From contig CAZICV010000004.1 of the NCBI GenBank assembly GCA_964537925.1, positions 248,001-312,000 of the forward strand: a stretch of 64,000 nt of DNA. Reading direction: 5' to 3'. Source of the stretch: SLDF01 sp964537925. GTDB lineage: Bacteria; Bacteroidota; Bacteroidia; Chitinophagales; Saprospiraceae. The notes below the pieces were generated by a model. The model had not been told where the DNA came from and searched no databases. It saw only the letters and a program-made list of their open reading frames with translations. The position numbers and the translations under genes are program-made. Shown here piece after piece: positions 1 to 7,280 of this stretch; within the stretch, counting starts at the first letter, position 1; every line of letters begins with the position of its first letter.

Positions 1-734
1 AGAATATACCCAATGCCCTGGTCATCGAGTTCGACACCCACAAAGACGCCGATGACAAGACCCGCAACCAGGTGGCCCTCATGCACTATGACCCTGTGCG
101 CAATACATATACACGTGAAGCGACGGTGCACGAAATACGCGAACTGAACAACGGGAAAGAGCATTTTGCCCGGATCGAGTATAAGGACGGGATGCTCACT
201 TTCTATATGGACAGCTACCTGTTCCCTGTACTCTCCTTCAGGATCGATATCGCTGAGCGCATACACGCAGCAGATCAGAAAGCCTGGATCGGCTTCACCG
301 CAGCCACGGGCGAAGCTTATTCCTACCACGACATCATCTCATGGAGTCTCGGGGAATTCCTGCCACCGCCGCCGGACATCAAGGAAGATAAGATACAGGT
401 ACTGGAAGGCCAGGTAGTGGAAGTAAAGTCGCGGCACCTCACCATCAGCGTTTGGGATCACAACAAGATAGATGGCGATATCATATCGCTCAAGGTCAAT
501 GACAAGTACATACTGACCAACTTCAAACTGGAGGCGATCAAAAAACGGATCAATTACCGGCTTACCGGGTTCCGTGCGCCACTGATCCTCTATGCACACA
601 ACCTGGGCGATATCCCGCCCAATACGGCCGCCATCGAGATAGATGACGGTATTCAGAAACAAGTGATCAAACTGAAAGCGAGTCTCCAGGAAAGCGAGTC
701 GCTCATCCTGCAGTATATCGGCGACGATCTCTGA
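1..734 (+). CDS. L-type (legume-like) lectin domain protein, 5' truncated
   Basis: The reading frame is open to the left edge (first whole codon at base 3), so the first ATG at base 72 is internal and the start lies outside the window. The visible N-terminal part has the end of an L-type lectin fold: ALVIEFDTH, then HVALMHYD-like VALMHYDP, and the closing strand WIGFTAATGEAYSYHDI. The last ~110 residues form a separate domain ending in NLGDIPPNTAAIEIDDG and a KLKASLQ strand, a C-terminal region I associate with Bacteroidota envelope proteins. Such lectin domains bind glycans, but the ligand here is unknown. The next gene starts 31 bases downstream. The family call is firm; the role is not. 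Confidence 0.75.
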   Translation, partial: NIPNALVIEFDTHKDADDKTRNQVALMHYDPVRNTYTREATVHEIRELNNGKEHFARIEYKDGMLTFYMDSYLFPVLSFRIDIAERIHAADQKAWIGFTAATGEAYSYHDIISWSLGEFLPPPPDIKEDKIQVLEGQVVEVKSRHLTISVWDHNKIDGDIISLKVNDKYILTNFKLEAIKKRINYRLTGFRAPLILYAHNLGDIPPNTAAIEIDDGIQKQVIKLKASLQESESLILQYIGDDL

Positions 735-765
735 CCGAAAATATCACCCAAAACACCTTTGCGCC

Positions 766-1497
766 ATGCCCTCCACTCCTGTCAAACTCCACCTGCTCGC
801 CATCGGCGCTCACCCGGACGACGTAGAGCTGAGTTGCAGCGGCACACTGCTTGCTCATATGGACAAGGGCTATACTGCAGGCATCCTGGACCTGACAAGA
901 GGTGAGCTCGGCACCCGCGGCAGTGCGGAACTAAGGATGGAAGAGGCAAATCGTGCCGCCGGTGTACTCGGTATATCGGCGAGGGGAAATGCCGGGCTAC
1001 CGGATGGCTTCTTCACCCGGTCCGAAGAGAGTATCCGTACAGTGATCCCTTTTATCCGGGCATGGAGGCCGGATATCGTACTGGCGACCGCTCCCACAGA
1101 CCGGCACCCGGATCATGGCCGGGCCGCTGAACTGATCAGGGAAGCCTGCTTCTTCTCAGGCCTCCCAAAGATAGAGACCAGCTGGGAGGGAGAACCCCAG
1201 AGTGCATGGAGGCCCAAGGCGATCTACCATTATGTACAGGACCGCTACCTCCAGCCTTCCCTGGTCGTAGATATCTCGCCCTATATGGACAAGAAATTTG
1301 AGGCGATCCTGGCTTTCTCCTCCCAGTTTTACGACCCGGACAGCAAAGAACCATCAACCCCTATATCCAGCGCAGAATTTCTCGAATCTATACGGGCCAA
1401 AAACCGGCTTCACGGCAGGATCGGGGGATATGAATACGGAGAAGGCTTCATCTGTGAGCGCGCTCCGGGTGTACGCGATCTTTTCTTCCTGGATTGA
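766..1497 (+). CDS. bshB1: Bacillithiol biosynthesis deacetylase BshB1 (PIG-L/LmbE family)
   Basis: 243 residues, the usual length for BshB1. It has the zinc-binding AHPDDVE motif near residue 15, TRGELGTRGS, and PDRHPDHG-like TDRHPDHGRA around residue 110, all typical of the N-acetylglucosaminyl-malate deacetylase branch of the LmbE family. The enzyme hydrolyses GlcNAc-malate to GlcN-malate, the second step of bacillithiol synthesis in the cytoplasm. No BshA or BshC is in the window, as is common for scattered bsh genes in Bacteroidota. The following DinB-fold gene may be functionally linked, because one class of bacillithiol S-transferases has that fold. Confidence 0.88.
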   Translation: MPSTPVKLHLLAIGAHPDDVELSCSGTLLAHMDKGYTAGILDLTRGELGTRGSAELRMEEANRAAGVLGISARGNAGLPDGFFTRSEESIRTVIPFIRAWRPDIVLATAPTDRHPDHGRAAELIREACFFSGLPKIETSWEGEPQSAWRPKAIYHYVQDRYLQPSLVVDISPYMDKKFEAILAFSSQFYDPDSKEPSTPISSAEFLESIRAKNRLHGRIGGYEYGEGFICERAPGVRDLFFLD

Positions 1498-1540
1498 CAC
1501 ACCCACCGTCCAATCGGCTCATAATCAAACCCCGAAAGTA

Positions 1541-1984
1541 ATGCATACGATCGCCGATTCACTGGAAGCCATCCTGGCAGACTACACCGGCAGGTTCCGG
1601 GACCTCTCCGAAAGCTATTGGTCCACAGCGCCGGCTCCTGGAAAATGGTCGCCGCGCGAAGTCCTCGGCCACCTGGTCGACAGCGCCGCCAACAACCTGC
1701 GGCGGTTCGTCGTAGGTCAATACGAACAATCACCCAGGATCATCTACGACCAGGATGCATGGGTGCGGTCACAGGCCTACCGCGAGGCGGATACCGCAGA
1801 ACTGATCGAGCTCTGGCGCCTGCTCAACCTGCAACTGGCCCGTACACTCCGACATATCCCGGCAGACCGATACCACGCCACCTGCGACACGGGAAAAGAA
1901 AAACCCGCCCTGCATACCCTCAGTTTCCTGGCTGAAGACTACCTGGATCATCTGCTCCATCACCTCCGGCAGGTCAGCCCCTGA
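1541..1984 (+). CDS. DinB/YfiT-like four-helix metalloprotein
   Basis: 147 residues starting at ATG 1541. The frame is open further upstream but there overlaps bshB1, so the first ATG beyond that gene is preferred. Sequence signatures are KWSPREVLGHLVDSAANN (first metal-ligand His) and a C-terminal LDHLLHHLRQ helix carrying the other His ligands, as in DinB_2/YfiT proteins. Family members include bacillithiol S-transferases and uncharacterised metal-dependent hydrolases. It lies 43 bases after bshB1 on the same strand, which is the only hint at a thiol-related role. Cytoplasmic, with no signal peptide. The specific reaction is unknown. Confidence 0.75.
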   Translation: MHTIADSLEAILADYTGRFRDLSESYWSTAPAPGKWSPREVLGHLVDSAANNLRRFVVGQYEQSPRIIYDQDAWVRSQAYREADTAELIELWRLLNLQLARTLRHIPADRYHATCDTGKEKPALHTLSFLAEDYLDHLLHHLRQVSP

Positions 1985-2037
1985 CAGCTTTCGTACAGAA
2001 TCTGCCCCGTGATGGCTGCAGGACAAGAGTCTGCAGT

Positions 2038-2045
2038 TAAATTTG
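2038..2045 (+). promoter_or_regulatory. Putative -7 element TAAATTTG of the lytS-type gene
   Basis: Matches the Bacteroidota -7 consensus TAnnTTTG. It ends only six bases before ATG 2052, so a start site 5-7 bases further on would give a leaderless or nearly leaderless mRNA. I see no good -33 TTG at the right spacing, so this is tentative. Confidence 0.3.
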
Positions 2046-2051
2046 CCTGCA

Positions 2052-3062
2052 ATGAAAATGGCCCAGAGGCTACTGATCCTGCATATCGCCGGTTGCCTGG
2101 CCTTCCTGGCGATCCCTCTGTTCCTGACCCCGGGACCGGGAATGCCCGGATTCAGGCTCAGTGACCATGTATTGCGTGATCTGTCTGCCTACGGCCTGAT
2201 GATCCTGCTCTTCTACACCAATTTTTTCTTCCTCATACCCAGGCTCTACTTCCGCAGAAAGTACCTGTATTTTGCCGCGTCCAACCTGCTGGCACTCGCT
2301 GCTATCACCGCGGTACCGCTGCTGATCTTCCCGCATCACCCGGAACATTTCACAACAGGCCCCGGAGGACGGGGTGGTTCCTGGCTTTTCGAGATCGGTC
2401 ACAACCTGCTGCTCTTCCTGGTTGTACTGTTCGTGTCGCTCACCATCCGCATCAACAACCAATGGCGACGTACGGAACGCGAAAAGCTCAGCGCTGAGCT
2501 GGCTTTTCTTAAGGCCCAGATCAATCCTCACTTCCTGTTCAATACGCTCAACTCCATCTATGCGCTGGCGATAGAGAGATCAGCCCGTACTGCAGAAGCC
2601 ATCGCCCAACTGGGTACCATGATGCGCTATGCAACGATGGAAGCCGACCGGGACCTGATCTCCCTGGACAGGGAAATCGCCTATATATCCGACTATATCG
2701 ACCTGCAACGCCTGCGCCTGGGCGATACTGTGCAGCTTTCGTACCGGATTGAAGGGGAACCGGGGTCCGGCGCCAAGATCGCACCGCTGATCCTGATCCC
2801 TCTTGTAGAGAATGCCTTCAAGCACGGCGTCAACCCGGAGGAGGCCTCGTCGATCGACATCGGAATACAGCTCTCGCACGAAACGCTGGTCCTCCGGGTA
2901 CAAAATAACAAAGTGACTGCTCCCGCAGAACAGGTACCGGGCGGCCTCGGGCTACCGGGCCTGCGTCAGCGCCTGCAGCTGCTGTACCCATCGCGCCACC
3001 GCCTGGCCATAGACGACCATGAAACCAGTTTTTCGGCCACCCTTCACATCACGCTGGTATGA
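2052..3062 (+). CDS. LytS-type sensor histidine kinase
   Basis: 336 residues from ATG 2052. An in-frame TTG at 2043 is less likely because it overlaps a -7-like element. Four hydrophobic segments (about residues 8-25, 48-66, 72-93, 116-133) make an N-terminal membrane module. They are followed by the His_kinase domain with the AQINPHFLFNTLNS phospho-acceptor motif (His160) and an HATPase module with LIPLVENAFKHG (N box) and GGLGLPGLRQRL. It phosphorylates the LytTR regulator whose ATG overlaps its TGA by four bases, so the two are translationally coupled. The signal sensed is unknown. Confidence 0.88.
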   Translation: MKMAQRLLILHIAGCLAFLAIPLFLTPGPGMPGFRLSDHVLRDLSAYGLMILLFYTNFFFLIPRLYFRRKYLYFAASNLLALAAITAVPLLIFPHHPEHFTTGPGGRGGSWLFEIGHNLLLFLVVLFVSLTIRINNQWRRTEREKLSAELAFLKAQINPHFLFNTLNSIYALAIERSARTAEAIAQLGTMMRYATMEADRDLISLDREIAYISDYIDLQRLRLGDTVQLSYRIEGEPGSGAKIAPLILIPLVENAFKHGVNPEEASSIDIGIQLSHETLVLRVQNNKVTAPAEQVPGGLGLPGLRQRLQLLYPSRHRLAIDDHETSFSATLHITLV

Positions 3063-3763
3063 TCCGCGCCATAGCCATCGATGATGAACCACCGGCGCTG
3101 AGGGTGCTGGAAAACTTCTGCAGCGAAGTAGATTTCATCCGGCTGCTGAAGACTTTCACACGGCCCAATGAAGCGCTGGACTACCTGCTGCGGGAACCTG
3201 CAGACCTTATCTTCCTGGATATCCAGATGCCTTCCATATCAGGGCTGGAGCTTTACAAAAGTCTAGGGCAAAGCACCATGGTGATCTTCACCACCGCGCA
3301 CAGCGAATATGCCGTAGAAGGCTTCAATCTCTCGGCCGTCGATTATCTCCTCAAACCGTTCACGCGAGAGCGATTCGTACAGGCGGTACAGAAAGCCAGG
3401 GAGCATTACAGCCACCTGCAGCATGCAGGGGACCGGCAGATACCCCCGCCACACCTGCTGATCCGGGCCGACTACAGCCTGATACGCGTACCCCACGCCG
3501 ACATACTCTTCGTCGAAGGGCTGGATGACTACCTGCGTATCCACCTGCAAAACGGCCGCAATATAGTAGCGCGCATGACGATGAAACACCTGTTGTCCCT
3601 GCTTCCGGCGGCAGATTTTGCCCGGGTCCACCGCTCTTTTATTGTAGCGCTCGGCCGCATCGAACGCATCCGCGGCAAAGTGATCACCGTATCAGGCCGC
3701 GACATCCCGGTCGGCCGTATGTACGAAGACGACTTCCTGGCCCGCTTTGACATCCCCGAATAA
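3059..3763 (+). CDS. LytTR-family response regulator
   Basis: 234 residues. An N-terminal receiver domain has the acidic pair IDDE, phospho-acceptor Asp54 in IFLDIQMP, the Thr of FTTAHSEYA and the Lys of LLKPF. The C-terminal LytTR DNA-binding domain runs from about residue 130 (LLIRADYSLIRVPHADILFVEG) to RVHRSFIVALGRI and the GRMYEDDF end. It overlaps the upstream kinase gene by ATGA, so it is the cognate output of that kinase. Targets cannot be read from the window. The next gene, the intradiol-dioxygenase-like gene 142 bases downstream, is not obviously co-transcribed. Confidence 0.9.
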   Translation: MIRAIAIDDEPPALRVLENFCSEVDFIRLLKTFTRPNEALDYLLREPADLIFLDIQMPSISGLELYKSLGQSTMVIFTTAHSEYAVEGFNLSAVDYLLKPFTRERFVQAVQKAREHYSHLQHAGDRQIPPPHLLIRADYSLIRVPHADILFVEGLDDYLRIHLQNGRNIVARMTMKHLLSLLPAADFARVHRSFIVALGRIERIRGKVITVSGRDIPVGRMYEDDFLARFDIPE

Positions 3764-3905
3764 ACAACCGTCCTACCATTGGCCTCATAAATCCGGTTGT
3801 TGACCGCTAATCGGGGTGAATCACCCAACTGGCAGCAGAAACCGGCGTTCTTTTCATACAGACAAACCGACACACGCTATTTCATTGTCCTAAAACAAGA
3901 TACCT

Positions 3906-4946
3906 ATGGAAAGGAAGGAATTTCTCAAAGCAGCAGGACTGATGGGCCTCACTTCACTGCTGCCGCTCGGTAAAGCTCAGGGGGCAGTCAACCGTATGAC
4001 ACATGCGCGCCGGCTGGCCGGCGGCGGGGGCTGTGTGCTGATCCCCACCGAAACGGCCGGCCCCTACCCGCTCGATCTCAGCGGCAACGATAGTATGTTC
4101 AGAAGCGATATCACGGAAGGCAATACCGGGACTCCTCTGAGACTGACACTGACCGTAGTCAATGTCAACGACGACTGCAACCCCATCCCGAACGCACGCC
4201 TGGATATCTGGCATTGCAACAAAGACGGCTACTACTCCGGCTACGGCAACCAGCCGGGATACCTCGGCACCCAGAGCCATGTCGGCAAGACCTTCTTCCG
4301 CGGTATACAGCTCACGGACAGCAACGGGCAAGCGGAGTTTCTCACCATCTATCCGGGTTGGTACCAGGGCAGGGTGACGCATATCCATTTACAGGTATTC
4401 CTGAGCTCGGTGCTCAGCGCCACTTCACAGATGGCCTTCCCTGACACACTCAACACTGCCGTATACAATACCTCACCCTACAACGCACACGGGCAAAATC
4501 CAACGAACAACAACAACGACAATGTATTCTCCGACAGCGCCAATACCCAGTACCAACTGGTTGATATCCAGGAGGACGGCAATGGTGGCTACGAAGCTTC
4601 GCTCACTATAGGGATCAATGCACCGGTGACCGGGCTGATCAATATAGAACCGGAAACGGGCGGCCAGTTCAAACTCTATAGCAACTATCCGAACCCCTTC
4701 AGCAATGCAACTACGATCCCCTTCACACTGACCAATGCCGCCAGGGTAAAGATCGACCTCTACGACCTGCAGGGACGACATGTGCTGCAGGTGACAGACG
4801 AGCAAATGAGTCCCGGCGAACAGCGGGTCGTACTACAGCGCAATGGTACTGGCATCAACCTGCCACAGGGTAGCTATGTGTACCAGCTCTCGGTAGAGAA
4901 CAGCAACGGCCTGTTCAGGCAGTGCAAACTGATGACCATTCTATAG
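3906..4946 (+). CDS. Intradiol ring-cleavage dioxygenase-like protein with type IX secretion C-terminal domain
   Basis: 346 residues. An N-terminal segment (MERKEFLKAAGLMGLTSLL) resembles an export signal but lacks the twin arginine. Residues ~45-245 are an intradiol dioxygenase domain: ETAGPYPLD, ARLDIWHCNKDGYYSGYG, TIYPGWYQGRVTHIHLQV. The Tyr and His residues in these motifs match the 2-Tyr/2-His iron site of catechol dioxygenases. From ~residue 258 follows a Por-type sorting domain (YSNYPNPFSNATTIPFTL, then PQGSYVYQLSV), so the protein should cross the outer membrane by the type IX system. Substrate unknown; an extracellular aromatic or lignin-fragment target is speculation. It stands alone between two differently organised units. 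Confidence 0.8.
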   Translation: MERKEFLKAAGLMGLTSLLPLGKAQGAVNRMTHARRLAGGGGCVLIPTETAGPYPLDLSGNDSMFRSDITEGNTGTPLRLTLTVVNVNDDCNPIPNARLDIWHCNKDGYYSGYGNQPGYLGTQSHVGKTFFRGIQLTDSNGQAEFLTIYPGWYQGRVTHIHLQVFLSSVLSATSQMAFPDTLNTAVYNTSPYNAHGQNPTNNNNDNVFSDSANTQYQLVDIQEDGNGGYEASLTIGINAPVTGLINIEPETGGQFKLYSNYPNPFSNATTIPFTLTNAARVKIDLYDLQGRHVLQVTDEQMSPGEQRVVLQRNGTGINLPQGSYVYQLSVENSNGLFRQCKLMTIL

Positions 4947-4954
4947 AGCCGGCC

Positions 4955-4986
4955 CCCGCCCGGTCATACCAACTGTACCGGGCGGG
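4955..4986 (+). terminator. GC-rich hairpin after the dioxygenase-like gene
   Basis: Perfect 10-bp stem CCCGCCCGGT/ACCGGGCGGG with a 12-base loop, starting eight bases after the stop codon. No U-tract follows, so it may stabilise the mRNA end rather than terminate by itself. Confidence 0.4.
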
Positions 4987-5029
4987 CAAACCCTACCAGG
5001 ACCCGGCGCTTCCTATCCTCTCCACGCGG

Positions 5030-5060
5030 ACACCTGTATCAAAACCGGACATACAGGTGT
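5030..5060. promoter_or_regulatory. 10-bp inverted repeat upstream of the exporter operon
   Basis: ACACCTGTAT (5030-5039) and ATACAGGTGT (5051-5060) are a perfect dyad separated by 11 bases. It lies about 120-150 bases before the adaptor start and may be the binding site of the NtrC-type regulator encoded at 11-12.4 kb. That link is inference. Confidence 0.4.
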
Positions 5061-5070
5061 ATCGTTTGCG
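5055..5070 (+). promoter_or_regulatory. Weak sigma-54-like -24/-12 element
   Basis: AGGTGTATCGTTTGCG has GG and GC exactly ten bases apart with TTGC at -12, but the CAC of the -24 box is lost. A second candidate, TGGCATGCTTTTGCA at 5125-5139, looks better in sequence but has only nine bases between GG and GC. Either fits upstream of an operon next to a sigma-54 activator gene. Confidence 0.25.
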
Positions 5071-5177
5071 AACACATATTTACAAACAATATGTATAATA
5101 TGATATAATACACTCTTTTGTGATTTGGCATGCTTTTGCATGTATATTAAGCATACCGATGACCAAAAAGACAGCCT

Positions 5178-6425
5178 GTGGACAGAGTGATCGCAAACAG
5201 ATCCCGGACAAAACAGAAAACACTCGGCATAGCCATGGCCGGGCTGCTGTTGGCCGTGATCGCTGCGCTCGCCCTCACACAAGGACGCCAGCGGCTAAAA
5301 GTCAACGCCGAACGGATCACAACGGGTGAAATACGCCGGGGGGCTTTCCGCGAGTTCATCCCCGTACAGGGTGTCGTACTGCCACTCACCACGATCTACC
5401 TGGATGCGCTCGAGGGGGGACAGGTAGAAGAGATATATGCGGAAGACGGAGCTATGCTGAAAAAGGATCAGCCGATCCTGCGACTGGCCAACACGGACCT
5501 CGAACTCAGCCTGGCCAACCAGGAGACAGCGGTCTTCGACGTACTCACACAGATGCAGAACACCCGCAACAATGCGGAGCAGAATACCATCCGCCAGCTC
5601 AACCAGATGGCTGAAGTACAGAGTGCACTCGCCGAGGCAGAACGCGTCCACCGGCTCAACCGCTCGCTCTATGACCAGGAAGTGATCAGCAGGCAGGAAT
5701 ACCTGTCTGTCGAAAACAACTACCAGTACCAATTGCGGCGCGAGGAGCTCACCCGTAAGACGCTGTACCAGGACTCCGTCACCAACTACCAGCAGATCCT
5801 TCAACTCTCCGAGTCGCGCAAGCGTATGGAGAGAGCGCTCGAACTGATGCGCCGCAAAGTGGACGACCTGGTCGTGCGCGCCCCCGTAAGCGGCCAGCTC
5901 ACCTCGCTCGACGCGGAAACCGGTCAGTCGCGCAACAAAGGCGACAGGCTCGGCCAGATCGATGTCATGAGCGGCTTCAAAGTAAGGGCAGATATAGACG
6001 AGCACTATATATCAAGGATCTATACCGGGCTGGCCGGTGTTTTCACTTTCGCCGGAAAGGACTACACACTGCGGATCAGGAAGGTATACACCCAGGTGGT
6101 CAATGGCCGCTTCCAGGTAGACTTTGAGTTTGAAGGAGCTGTGCCCGAAGGGATCCGCAGGGGGCAGACCCTGCAGATCCGGCTCACACTCAGCGACGAA
6201 ACGGAAGCCGTCCTGCTGCCTAAGGGCGGGTACTACCAGCAGACAGGCGGCAACTGGATATTCAAACTCTCCGCTGACGGGACGCGGGCGTATAGGACTG
6301 AAATCCAGGTAGGCCGGCAGAATCCCGAGTACTATGAAGTCCTGAACGGGTTGCAACCCGGCGACCGCGTGATCGTCTCCAGCTATGAAACCTACGGCCA
6401 GATGCAGGAGCTGATCCTGAAATAG
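5178..6425 (+). CDS. HlyD/MacA-type periplasmic adaptor of an ABC exporter
   Basis: 415 residues from a GTG start; the next in-frame ATG would fall inside the membrane anchor. A single N-terminal helix (~residues 16-36) is followed by a first biotinyl-lipoyl half (TIYLDALEGGQVEEIYAEDG), a long alpha-hairpin (~100-225), the second lipoyl half (VVRAPVSGQLTSLDAETGQ), and beta-barrel and membrane-proximal domains ending in LNGLQPGDRVIVS. It links an inner-membrane MacB-like permease to an outer-membrane channel. The ATPase gene starts 24 bases after its stop. No TolC gene adjoins it, so the channel must be encoded elsewhere or shared. Confidence 0.87.
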   Translation: MDRVIANRSRTKQKTLGIAMAGLLLAVIAALALTQGRQRLKVNAERITTGEIRRGAFREFIPVQGVVLPLTTIYLDALEGGQVEEIYAEDGAMLKKDQPILRLANTDLELSLANQETAVFDVLTQMQNTRNNAEQNTIRQLNQMAEVQSALAEAERVHRLNRSLYDQEVISRQEYLSVENNYQYQLRREELTRKTLYQDSVTNYQQILQLSESRKRMERALELMRRKVDDLVVRAPVSGQLTSLDAETGQSRNKGDRLGQIDVMSGFKVRADIDEHYISRIYTGLAGVFTFAGKDYTLRIRKVYTQVVNGRFQVDFEFEGAVPEGIRRGQTLQIRLTLSDETEAVLLPKGGYYQQTGGNWIFKLSADGTRAYRTEIQVGRQNPEYYEVLNGLQPGDRVIVSSYETYGQMQELILK

Positions 6426-6449
6426 GCAGGCCCTGATTATCCATAATAA

Positions 6450-7154
6450 ATGATACAGAAACACCCAGTATTCCATATGATACAGATCACCGACCTCGAA
6501 AAGACCTACCGCACCGAAGAAGTGGAAACCATGGCACTCAACGGGCTGAACCTGGAAGTAGCGCAGGGCGAGTTTGTAGCTGTCATGGGGCCATCCGGCT
6601 GCGGCAAGTCTACCCTGCTGCATATCCTCGGCCTCCTGGACAGCGCCGGCAGCGGCAGCTATCGCTTCAACGGCCAGGAGGTAGCCCGCCTCAATGAACG
6701 CAACCGGGCCGATCTGCGCAAACACCATATCGGCTTTGTTTTCCAGAGCTTCAACCTGATCGATGAACTGACCGTGTTCGAGAACGTGGAACTGCCCATG
6801 ATCTACACCGGCATAAAGTCTGCCGAACGAAGGCGGCGCGTAGAGGAGGTACTGGACAAAATGCAGATCATGCACCGACGCAACCACTTTCCGCAACAGC
6901 TCTCCGGCGGCCAGCAGCAAAGGGTCGCTGTGGCCCGGGCAGTGGTCAACCGGCCCAAACTGATCCTGGCCGATGAGCCGACAGGTAATCTCGACTCGGT
7001 CAACGGCAGCGAGGTCATGCAACTCCTGACCGACCTGAACGAAACGGGAACAACCATCGTCATGGTCACCCACTCCGAACACGACGCGCGGTACAGTCAC
7101 CGCATCATCCGCATGCTAGACGGGCAGACTGTACTGGAGAATTTCATCGCCTGA
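6450..7154 (+). CDS. MacB/LolD-type ABC transporter ATP-binding protein
   Basis: 234 residues from ATG 6450; ATG 6477 (MIQITDLEKTY) is an equally good start. It contains Walker A GPSGCGKST, the Q-loop in FVFQSFNLIDELTV, signature LSGGQQQRVAVARA, Walker B LILADEPTGNLD and the switch His in MVTHSEHD. The short NBD and the FQSFNL/EPTGNLD wording place it with the MacB/LolD/FtsE type that works as a mechanotransmission pump with a four-helix permease. It sits between the adaptor and permease genes and should energise export of an unknown substrate. Confidence 0.92.
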   Translation: MIQKHPVFHMIQITDLEKTYRTEEVETMALNGLNLEVAQGEFVAVMGPSGCGKSTLLHILGLLDSAGSGSYRFNGQEVARLNERNRADLRKHHIGFVFQSFNLIDELTVFENVELPMIYTGIKSAERRRRVEEVLDKMQIMHRRNHFPQQLSGGQQQRVAVARAVVNRPKLILADEPTGNLDSVNGSEVMQLLTDLNETGTTIVMVTHSEHDARYSHRIIRMLDGQTVLENFIA

Positions 7155-7191
7155 CATCCTATGTTAAAGCACGTACTTGTTCTTTCATACG

Positions 7192-7220
7192 AGGGGGTCG
7201 TCCACCAGGGACGGCCTCCT
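7192..7220 (+). other. Stable hairpin between ATPase and permease genes
   Basis: AGGGGGTCGTCC and GGACGGCCTCCT pair over 12 positions, with G-U wobbles, around a 5-base loop. No U-run follows. It lies in the only sizeable gap (126 bases) of the exporter operon and could tune permease expression or mark an mRNA processing point. Confidence 0.4.
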
Positions 7221-7280
7221 TACTCCAACGCTAATGCCACCTGGTGATACAAGCTACCACCGCAAAGACTACTACAGATC

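Noticed and set aside
5125..5139. TGGCATGCTTTTGCA as a definite sigma-54 promoter
   Set aside because: Only nine bases separate GG and GC, one fewer than the strict spacing, so it is kept as a possibility within a finding rather than as a feature.
6012..7100. Open frame of 362 codons on the minus strand
   Set aside because: Antisense to the adaptor and ATPase genes, both of which carry clear motifs.
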